A DNA stretch of 8,051 nt from Ruminococcaceae bacterium UBA2806 (lineage in GTDB: Bacteria; Bacillota; Clostridia; Oscillospirales; Acutalibacteraceae): assembly GCA_002351795.1 (NCBI GenBank), contig DEHG01000086.1, positions 1,925-9,975 of the forward strand. The letters run 5' to 3'. The translations under genes were made by a program, and so were the position numbers. Shown here one piece after another: positions 1-5,247 of the stretch. Within the stretch, counting starts at the first letter, position 1. Each line of letters starts with the position of its first letter. The notes below the pieces were generated by a model. That model was not told the DNA's origin, ran no database searches, and worked only from the letters and a program-made list of their open reading frames with translations.

Positions 1-990
1 ATCTGGGGCGGTCCTGCTGCTACATCACCGTATACAACTAATGCAGAAGGTCACGGTCCTGCATGGGCTAACTCTCTGTTCGAGGATAATGCTGAACACG
101 GCTTCGGTATGTATCTTGGTCAGAAGGCTATCCGTGAAAGACTTATCGCTGATCTTGAGCAGATCGCTGCAGGCGAAAAGGCTCCCGAAAGCGTAAAGGC
201 TGCTATTGCAGAATTTATGGCTACAAAGGATGACGGCGAAAAGAATACAGCTGCAACAAAGGCTGTTATTGCAGAGCTTGAAAAGCTTGATTGTGACTGC
301 CCGACAAGACTTGATGTTCTTGAAAATAAGGAATTCCTTTCCAAGAAGTCAATCTGGATCTTCGGCGGCGACGGTTGGGCATATGATATCGGCTTCGGCG
401 GTGTTGACCATGTTCTTGCTTCCGGCGAGGATGTTAATATCATGGTATTCGATACCGAAGTTTACTCCAATACAGGCGGACAGGCTTCCAAGGCTTCACA
501 GATCGGTCAGGTTGCTCAGTTTGCTGCAGCAGGTAAGGCTATCGCTAAGAAGTCACTTGCTGATATCGCAATGAGCTACGGCTACATCTATGTTGCTCAG
601 ATCGCTATGGGTGCTGACCAGAATCAGACTCTCAAGGCAATCAAGGAAGCTGAAGCTTATCCGGGTCCGTCACTTATCATCGGCTATGCTCCCTGCGAGA
701 TGCACTCCATCAAGGGCGGCATGAAGAACTGTCAGGCTGAAATGAAGAAGGCTGTTGACTGCGGTTACTGGAATATGTTCCGTTACAACCCGCAGCTCAA
801 GGCTGAGGGCAAGAACCCCTTCATCCTCGACAGCAAGGAGCCCAAGACCTCTTATCGTGACTTCATCATGGGTGAAGCTCGTTACAGCGCACTTACACGT
901 TCCTTCCCTGAGAGAGCAGAAGAGCTCTTCAAGAAGGCTGAGGAGAAGAGTGTTGACAGATACGAGGAACTCAAGCTCAGAAGTGAATAA
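1..990 (+). CDS. nifJ: Pyruvate:ferredoxin (flavodoxin) oxidoreductase, C-terminal part (5' end outside window)
   Basis: This cytoplasmic enzyme decarboxylates pyruvate oxidatively with CoA to acetyl-CoA and CO2, passing electrons to ferredoxin or flavodoxin. The reading frame is open from base 1, so only the last 329 residues are present of a protein that is usually about 1,170-1,200 residues. The fragment opens with IWGG and YTTN...GPAWANSLFEDNAE, which in the family lies just after the third cysteine of the proximal 4Fe-4S cluster. The thiamine diphosphate domain follows: GDG at fragment residues 123-125 and DTEVYSNTGGQ at about 151-161, with the Asn of the Mg-TPP motif at 157. Cys232 in YAPCEMH probably corresponds to the distal cysteine that completes the proximal cluster (from knowledge of the Desulfovibrio enzyme). 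Codons are strongly biased (GGC, AAG, GCT, CTT), consistent with high expression. The stop is TAA at 988-990. Family assignment is secure; use of pyruvate rather than another 2-oxoacid is inferred from overall similarity. Confidence 0.96.
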   Translation: MWGGPAATSPYTTNAEGHGPAWANSLFEDNAEHGFGMYLGQKAIRERLIADLEQIAAGEKAPESVKAAIAEFMATKDDGEKNTAATKAVIAELEKLDCDCPTRLDVLENKEFLSKKSIWIFGGDGWAYDIGFGGVDHVLASGEDVNIMVFDTEVYSNTGGQASKASQIGQVAQFAAAGKAIAKKSLADIAMSYGYIYVAQIAMGADQNQTLKAIKEAEAYPGPSLIIGYAPCEMHSIKGGMKNCQAEMKKAVDCGYWNMFRYNPQLKAEGKNPFILDSKEPKTSYRDFIMGEARYSALTRSFPERAEELFKKAEEKSVDRYEELKLRSE

Positions 991-995
991 TCTTA

Positions 996-1011
996 CGGAT
1001 AATTCTATCCG
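996..1011 (+). other. Short hairpin after the oxidoreductase stop codon
   Basis: CGGAT and ATCCG form a perfect 5-bp inverted repeat around the loop AATTCT, five bases after the TAA of the oxidoreductase gene. It is followed by A-rich rather than T-rich sequence, so it is not a convincing terminator on the plus strand. It may simply be part of the structured 3' untranslated region together with the larger hairpin at 1022-1057. Confidence 0.35.
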
Positions 1012-1021
1012 ATAAAAATAA

Positions 1022-1057
1022 CCTCCCGACAGGCTGCAATGCGGCTTTGTCGGGAGG
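1022..1057 (+). promoter_or_regulatory. Strong intercistronic hairpin without a T-tract
   Basis: CCTCCCGACA (1022-1031) and TGTCGGGAGG (1048-1057) form a perfect 10-bp GC-rich stem. Inside it GCTGC and GCGGC can pair (one G-U) around an AAT loop, giving about 15 paired bases in total. It sits between the oxidoreductase stop and the thioesterase ribosome binding site. The plus-strand sequence after it (ATACTATTAAGG) has no run of T, so a classic Rho-independent terminator is not supported. Plausible roles are a 3' stability or processing boundary protecting the abundant upstream message, or a partial attenuator lowering thioesterase expression. The role is inference; the structure is seen directly. 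Confidence 0.6.
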
Positions 1058-1065
1058 ATACTATT

Positions 1066-1071
1066 AAGGAG
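1066..1071 (+). promoter_or_regulatory. Ribosome binding site deciding the thioesterase start
   Basis: AAGGAG lies six bases before the ATG at 1078. It favours this start over the in-frame ATG at 1039, which falls inside the hairpin at 1022-1057 and has no such site. Confidence 0.85.
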
Positions 1072-1077
1072 CAGAAA

Positions 1078-1500
1078 ATGAGTCATATATATAAAAGACG
1101 TGCGAATTATTATGAAACTGATATGATGGGAATTGTGCATCATTCAAACCATATCCGCTACTTTGAAGAGGCAAGGCTTGATTATATGAAAAGCTTCGGC
1201 TGCGATGTACTGGAAATGGAGAAAGAGGGAATTATCATCCCAAATGTTGACGCCTATGCCAAATACTATATTCCCGTCAGGTTCGGAGAAGAGGTCGATA
1301 TCGAGGTTTCTCTTACGACTTTCAATGGTATAAAAATGGAATACACCTTTACCATGAGAAAACAGAACGGCGAGCTTGCAGCGGAAGGGCATACAATGCA
1401 TTGCTTTGTAAAAAGCAATTTCAGACCCATATCGCTGAAAAAAGCTTTTCCTGAGTATTATCAGAAGCTGCTTGCCCATTTAGAACCAAAAGAAGAATAA
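1078..1500 (+). CDS. Acyl-CoA thioesterase, YbgC/FadM-type hotdog fold (4HBT)
   Basis: A 140-residue protein of the 4-hydroxybenzoyl-CoA thioesterase (hotdog) superfamily, close to the usual 130-150 residues. The N-terminal signature YYETDMMGIVHHSNHIRYFEEAR spans residues 11-33; Asp15 aligns with the catalytic aspartate of YbgC-type enzymes, and the following G-x-V-H-H and F-E-E-AR positions are typical of the long hotdog helix. There is no signal peptide or membrane segment, so it should act in the cytoplasm, hydrolysing an acyl-CoA or acyl-ACP thioester; the substrate cannot be read from the sequence. The start at 1078 is chosen because MSHIYKRR is preceded by a good AAGGAG site, whereas the upstream ATG at 1039 adds 13 residues encoded by the hairpin. 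It lies 87 bases after the oxidoreductase gene on the same strand and may be read from the same transcript. The stop is followed directly by a terminator. Confidence 0.88.
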   Translation: MSHIYKRRANYYETDMMGIVHHSNHIRYFEEARLDYMKSFGCDVLEMEKEGIIIPNVDAYAKYYIPVRFGEEVDIEVSLTTFNGIKMEYTFTMRKQNGELAAEGHTMHCFVKSNFRPISLKKAFPEYYQKLLAHLEPKEE

Positions 1501-1542
1501 AAAAATGGTCTGCCGCTTTTATGTGACAGACCGCATTTTTTT
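1499..1542. terminator. Bidirectional intrinsic terminator between convergent genes
   Basis: GGTCTG (1507-1512) pairs with CAGACC (1527-1532) around a 14-base loop. On the plus strand the stem is followed by GCA and seven T (1536-1542), terminating the thioesterase transcript. On the minus strand it is followed by seven T (complement of the A run 1499-1505), terminating the coaC end of the operon. The flanking A and T runs can extend the stem. The rest of the gap to the coaC stop (1543-1650) holds nothing recognisable. Confidence 0.85.
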
Positions 1543-1650
1543 GGCATCTCTAAAACTTGTTTTTTATAGATTGGTGCGTGTGACAAAGCCCAACGAATCC
1601 TCGTTTTCCTATTTTGTTGTTGACTTCTTGAAAGGGTCTTATATGTTTCC

Positions 1651-2184
1651 TTATATGAATTCATGTATTTTACTGAGTATTACAGAGTTTTCGGCAAGTG
1701 CGCCCTTCCCCACTGCACCGCAGGCAAGAACAGCCTCCCTCGGTTCAACGAAATGATACCCGTACTCCTTTAAAGTGTCTATATTCCTTTGTGTTATCGG
1801 GTTCTCATACATATTTGTATTCATCGCAGGACAAATAATTACAGGCTTGTTCTTTACCGCAAGCAGTACGCTTGTGAGCATATCATCTGCAATTCCCGCA
1901 GCTATCTTAGCAATAACATCTGCGCTTGCCGGGGCAATTACAACAATGTCTGCATTTTCCGCAAGGGAAATATGCTTCACTACAGACGGATCATCCTCAG
2001 TGAAAACATCGGAATAGACCCTGTTTTTTGTCAGAGTCTGAAATGTCAGCGGGGTAATGAACTGCATACCGCCCCTTGTCATTATCACATGGACGCTGTT
2101 TCCCTCTTTTGTAAGAACATTGGCAATATCAGCGGCTTTATATGCGGATATGCTTCCGCTTACTCCCAAAACTATATTTTTCAT
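1651..2184 (-). CDS. coaC: Phosphopantothenoylcysteine decarboxylase (CoaC), stand-alone
   Basis: This FMN-dependent cytoplasmic enzyme decarboxylates 4'-phospho-N-pantothenoylcysteine to 4'-phosphopantetheine, the third step of CoA synthesis from pantothenate. The 177-residue protein is a single HFCD flavoprotein domain. Visible landmarks are the N-terminal flavin-binding stretch GVSGSISAYKAAD (residues 7-19), the catalytic histidine in KHISLAENAD (His71), APAS..D (84-89), the PAMNTNMY motif (119-126) that contacts the substrate, and the ACGAVGKGAL flap (154-163), in which Cys155 matches the reducing cysteine of CoaC/Dfp enzymes. The family flap usually ends G-x-G-R; here it is G-K-G-A, a small variation. 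In many bacteria this domain is fused to CoaB; here it is separate. Its ATG overlaps the coaB stop by four bases (ATGA), so translational coupling is likely, and a TCCTCC complement (GGAGGA) lies eight bases upstream. Confidence 0.95.
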   Translation of the reverse strand: MKNIVLGVSGSISAYKAADIANVLTKEGNSVHVIMTRGGMQFITPLTFQTLTKNRVYSDVFTEDDPSVVKHISLAENADIVVIAPASADVIAKIAAGIADDMLTSVLLAVKNKPVIICPAMNTNMYENPITQRNIDTLKEYGYHFVEPREAVLACGAVGKGALAENSVILSKIHEFI

Positions 2185-2921
2185 TTTTTCATTCCTCCCG
2201 AAACCGTTTCAGCAATGACCTTTGCAATAGCCGCTTTTCCGCTGCATGGGATCTCATTTTTATCCCTGTCAATAAGAAAGCCCTGATGATCTCCCGCTTC
2301 AACCGTTCTGTAATCATTTGCAAGTACATAATCGCAGGAATTGTTTTCAAGCAGAGAATATGCAGTATCTATAAGCTCCTCATGACTTACTCCGTCCAAA
2401 AGCTTGAAGCCGACAATGACCGCATCCGGAAGAAGCTCTCTGAAAACTGGCAGAACCTTCGGCGTCTTTTCAAGAAAGATAACGGGGTCTTTTGTATCGG
2501 ATCTTATCTTATTTTCCTTCTTCACAAGGTTTTCCCTGTCAACAAAGTAAAATACATTCTCAAGTCCTGATGAAGGCTGACAGATAGCCAGAACAGTGCT
2601 TGCTCTCAGAACAGAACGCACACGGAAATCACTTACTGCCATGCAGTGTACAACTACATCTATCCTTTCCTCTTTGCAAAGCTTATTGACAGCTTTCAGC
2701 AGATCATCAGTTGAAACTATCGGCACAAGTTCTACCTTGTCACATTCGGGCAAAACTGCATTTTTCCCGTGAACATAAAAGATCTTATCCGTATCCCCGA
2801 GCAATGAAAATTCCTTTGCGATATGACTTCCGAGAGCACCTGTGCTTGTATTTGTAATGCTCCTTACCCTGTCAATAGGTTCTCTAGTTCCGCCCGAAGT
2901 TATAAGTATGTTCTTACCCAT
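2181..2921 (-). CDS. coaB: Phosphopantothenate-cysteine ligase (CoaB), monofunctional bacterial type
   Basis: This cytoplasmic enzyme joins cysteine to 4'-phosphopantothenate in a nucleotide-activated reaction (CTP in characterised bacterial enzymes), making the substrate of CoaC. At 246 residues it has only the ligase domain. Landmarks are ITSGGTREPIDRVRSITNTSTG (residues 7-28, nucleotide-binding N-terminus), HCMAVSDF (92-99), KIRS (138-141), the EKTPK lysine motif (151-155), GFKLL (171-175) and the AND motif (201-203). The KI...LEKTPK...GFKLL pattern and the lack of a decarboxylase domain match the unfused CoaB of streptococci and enterococci more closely than the ligase half of E. coli Dfp. 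This subgroup placement is from memory of those proteins, not from an alignment. The gene overlaps the upstream GTPase gene by eight bases and coaC by four. Its ribosome binding site is a G-run, GGGGGGA, a few bases before the ATG at 2921. Confidence 0.93.
   Translation of the reverse strand: MGKNILITSGGTREPIDRVRSITNTSTGALGSHIAKEFSLLGDTDKIFYVHGKNAVLPECDKVELVPIVSTDDLLKAVNKLCKEERIDVVVHCMAVSDFRVRSVLRASTVLAICQPSSGLENVFYFVDRENLVKKENKIRSDTKDPVIFLEKTPKVLPVFRELLPDAVIVGFKLLDGVSHEELIDTAYSLLENNSCDYVLANDYRTVEAGDHQGFLIDRDKNEIPCSGKAAIAKVIAETVSGGMKK
2193..2198 (-). promoter_or_regulatory. Ribosome binding site of coaC inside coaB
   Basis: GGAGGA on the minus strand, eight bases before the coaC ATG and within the last codons of coaB. 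It supports the ATGA overlap start at 2184. Confidence 0.8.
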
Positions 2922-3855
2922 TGCTGATCCCCCCGAAAAAATCGTTAATTTTCTCTTTCGAGATATTCTCGCCTATCACAATAATTATATCCTGACCGAC
3001 TGACGAAGGTGCTATCCTTGTACCTCCCGCAGAAGCATTAAGCTCATACCACTCATCGCAGTCTTTAACAAAACCCTTTACACGGAAAATACTTCCATAT
3101 TGTTTGTCCATGAACAATGCGGAAGCTTTTTTTGCGGCGTCCTGCAGGGAAAGACCTGTATTCATGAAATAAACCGTTGAAAAGCCCTCTATATCACGAT
3201 ATTTTTTGATAAAACCCGCATTGTGCGACCCGCATAAAGTAAAGGCTTTCATATCGTCGTTACTAAATTCATCCCAGGGCTTTGTAACAAGCACACCGCT
3301 TATATCTCTTTTGCAGCCGCAGCCTTCAAGGGCTTTCTGTATCGTTGAAACGGTATCAGCTATTACATCATTCCCGTAAAGCTGAGTCTTGCTGAGTATA
3401 ATTCTGCCGGCATTTGCACATTCAGAGGCAAGCATATATTCCGAAAATTCAGACATATTTTTATCCTGCATACAATCTGCAACTGCTATCACACTGCCTG
3501 TCTCGTACCATCTGTCAAGCGGCTCTTCACGAAGACTGTCAAAGAATTCATCCGTGTCAAACAGTCCCGAAGGTTCTATGACTACTCTTTCGCATCCGCT
3601 CATTGCAAGGGCAATAAGCTTTGTCTTGAAGCGCCGCATATGACAATCCCTGTCGCAGGCGCCTGCAACGGATTCTATAAGGCAGCCGCTTTTTTCCAGC
3701 TCATCCAGAAGCATGACATCGACATTTACTGCACCGTAATCATTTTCAAGTATGCCGACCCTGATATTGTTTTTTAGCAGAAAGCTTACATATTTTTTGA
3801 GAAAGGTAGTTTTACCTGAACCTAAAAAGCCTGTGATAAGGTCAACCTTTATCAT
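2914..3855 (-). CDS. G3E-family GTPase, CobW/YjiA-like, with divergent metal and G4 motifs
   Basis: The 313-residue protein belongs to the COG0523/CobW branch of G3E P-loop GTPases, known elsewhere as metallochaperones or cofactor-insertion proteins. Residues 9-17 form the P-loop GFLGSGKTT; LENDYGAVNVD (36-46) matches the family's switch region N-D/E-x-G-x3-x-D; VVIEPSG (91-97) matches the IExxG Walker B-like element. From about 227 onward is a CobW C-terminal domain, with YGSIFRVKGF and IIIVIGENI. Two hallmark sites differ: the usual CxCC metal motif is replaced by GACDRDCH (Cys67, Cys71, His72), and the guanine-specifying NKxD is SKTQ (155-158). The start at 3855 (MIKVDLITGF) is preferred because AAAGGA lies eight bases upstream, whereas for the ATG at 3864 the purine run abuts the codon. 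It overlaps the MATE gene by 14 bases and coaB by eight, suggesting coupling with CoA synthesis. The client protein or metal is unknown. Confidence 0.88.
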   Translation of the reverse strand: MIKVDLITGFLGSGKTTFLKKYVSFLLKNNIRVGILENDYGAVNVDVMLLDELEKSGCLIESVAGACDRDCHMRRFKTKLIALAMSGCERVVIEPSGLFDTDEFFDSLREEPLDRWYETGSVIAVADCMQDKNMSEFSEYMLASECANAGRIILSKTQLYGNDVIADTVSTIQKALEGCGCKRDISGVLVTKPWDEFSNDDMKAFTLCGSHNAGFIKKYRDIEGFSTVYFMNTGLSLQDAAKKASALFMDKQYGSIFRVKGFVKDCDEWYELNASAGGTRIAPSSVGQDIIIVIGENISKEKINDFFGGISNG

Positions 3856-5230
3856 ATCCTCCATCCTTTCCCATGCTTTTCATTTCCCTGATAATAAATA
3901 TCAATACGGTTATGAATGAAATACCGTCAGATACAGGCGCCGCTATCATTATACCGTTAAGTCCCCAGAAAACAGGAAGTATCAGAACAAGCGGGATAAA
4001 AAATATTACCTGTCTTGTAAGAGATAAAATTGTACCCTTTACAGGCTTTCCTATTGCGGAAAACATATTTGAGGATACGATCTGAAAGCCTGCAAGCGGG
4101 AAGAATATCAGAACTGTACGCATGAACATCGTCGAAAATTCAAAATAAAGCTCCTCATTTTCTCCCGACCCGAAAATTGATAAAACCTGTCTCGGGAATA
4201 CCTGAAACACAAACAGTCCCGTTACCGTTATCGCAAGAATACAGACAACGGCTAAATTATAGGTTTTCTTTACCCTGTCAAATTTTGCTGCGCCGTAATT
4301 GAAACCGATTATCGGCTGCATACCCTGAACTATGCCGATTATTACAGCAAGCACTATTGCATTGACCTTCATTACAATACCGCAGCCTGCAAGCGGGATA
4401 TCGCTGCCATAGGGAGTCATTGCTCCGTAATATACGAGCGAACGATTCATAACTACCTGAACAAGTGTAATTGATATCTGTGTCAGACCGTTGCTCATGC
4501 CCATTGCCGCCGTTCTTCCCATCTGGCTCAGACTCAGACGGAAGTATCTGGAATTGATCTTTGTGCGCTTCAATCGTCTCAGATACAATGCAGCATAAAT
4601 ACATGAGATCATCTGACCAATAACAGTCGCCCATGCTGCGCCCTGCACACCAAGATCAAATACAAAAATGAAAATAGGATCAAGTATAGTATTTATCACT
4701 GCGCCGATCACCATTGACGTCATTGAATATATCGGGCTGCCGTCCGCCCTTGCGATATTGCTCATACCGTTCATAATTATGAGGAAGGGCATGCCTATCG
4801 CAGTTATTTCTGTATACTGCACTGCATATTCGTATACCTTTCCGCTGCCGCCAAGACCTATAAGTATAGGCTCATGAAAAGCAACGATCAATGCAGCGTA
4901 AACAAGTCCGAACAGAACCATCATACAGATACCGTTTCCGACAGCTTTTGCAGCATCCTCTTCCCTTTTCTGACCAAGGTAAAGAGAATATCTTGCCGCT
5001 GTACCGATACCGCAGGTCAGCGCTATAGCCATGCATATGGTGGTAAGCGGGAATGCAACAGTTGTCGCCGCATTTCCGAGATATCCCACACCCTGACCTA
5101 TGAATATCTGGTCAACTATATTATAAAGTGAACTGACAAGCATTGCAACGATACTCGGTATAGCAAAGCCTGCCATCAATGTCGATATTTTTTTATATCC
5201 CAGCGGATTTTCCGCTTTTTTACTTTCCAA
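3842..5230 (-). CDS. MATE-family multidrug/cation antiporter
   Basis: A 462-residue integral membrane protein with about twelve hydrophobic segments, the normal size for the multidrug and toxic compound extrusion family, which exports organic cations or other small molecules using a Na+ or H+ gradient. The N-terminus shows NPLGYKKISTLM followed by the first helix with AIPS (Pro25 at 25) and LYNIVDQIFIGQ (35-46), a strong MATE signature with Asp40; DPIFIFVFDLGVQGAAWAT near the end of the first half and MQPIIGFNYGA in the second half are also typical. Similarity to the MepA-type subgroup is likely, but the substrate is not predictable. The start codon is TTG at 5228-5230, supported by MESKKAENPLGYKKI matching normal MATE N-termini and by a GAGGG ribosome binding site. 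The gene lies 17 bases after the GT-C-like gene and overlaps the GTPase gene. No regulator gene is nearby. Confidence 0.93.
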   Translation of the reverse strand: MESKKAENPLGYKKISTLMAGFAIPSIVAMLVSSLYNIVDQIFIGQGVGYLGNAATTVAFPLTTICMAIALTCGIGTAARYSLYLGQKREEDAAKAVGNGICMMVLFGLVYAALIVAFHEPILIGLGGSGKVYEYAVQYTEITAIGMPFLIIMNGMSNIARADGSPIYSMTSMVIGAVINTILDPIFIFVFDLGVQGAAWATVIGQMISCIYAALYLRRLKRTKINSRYFRLSLSQMGRTAAMGMSNGLTQISITLVQVVMNRSLVYYGAMTPYGSDIPLAGCGIVMKVNAIVLAVIIGIVQGMQPIIGFNYGAAKFDRVKKTYNLAVVCILAITVTGLFVFQVFPRQVLSIFGSGENEELYFEFSTMFMRTVLIFFPLAGFQIVSSNMFSAIGKPVKGTILSLTRQVIFFIPLVLILPVFWGLNGIMIAAPVSDGISFITVLIFIIREMKSMGKDGGYDKG

Positions 5231-5240
5231 CTTTCAAAAT

Positions 5241-5246
5241 CCCTCT
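5241..5246 (-). promoter_or_regulatory. Ribosome binding site for the TTG start of the MATE gene
   Basis: AGAGGG on the minus strand about ten bases before the TTG at 5230, lying in the 17-base gap after the upstream gene. It is the best purine-rich site near the N-terminus and supports the unusual start codon. Confidence 0.6.
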
Positions 5247-5247
5247 T

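Noticed and set aside
1039..1077. In-frame upstream ATG extending the thioesterase by 13 residues
   Set aside because: It lies within the hairpin, has no ribosome binding site, and the encoded residues are not typical of the family; the ATG at 1078 has AAGGAG.
670..1143. 157-residue minus-strand reading frame opposite the oxidoreductase end
   Set aside because: It is a shadow of the strongly biased coding sequence on the other strand and spans the intergenic hairpin.
1461..1664. 67-residue minus-strand reading frame across the coaC-thioesterase gap
   Set aside because: It runs through the terminator, overlaps both neighbouring genes, has no ribosome binding site and its sequence looks like no protein family.
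1655..1664. Palindrome ATGAATTCAT at the end of coaC
   Set aside because: A short AT-rich palindrome within the last codons, with no T-tract or second copy; likely chance.
1505..1756. 83-residue plus-strand reading frame
   Set aside because: It starts in the terminator stem and continues antisense to coaC; no ribosome binding site or family resemblance.
1789..2286. 165-residue plus-strand reading frame
   Set aside because: It lies antisense to coaC and coaB, which are both clearly identified; its composition is that of a shadow frame.
3856..3864. Upstream ATG extending the GTPase by three residues
   Set aside because: The purine run touches the ATG with no spacing; MIKVDLITGF at 3855 has better-spaced AAAGGA and the usual family N-terminus. 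The difference is small and not certain.
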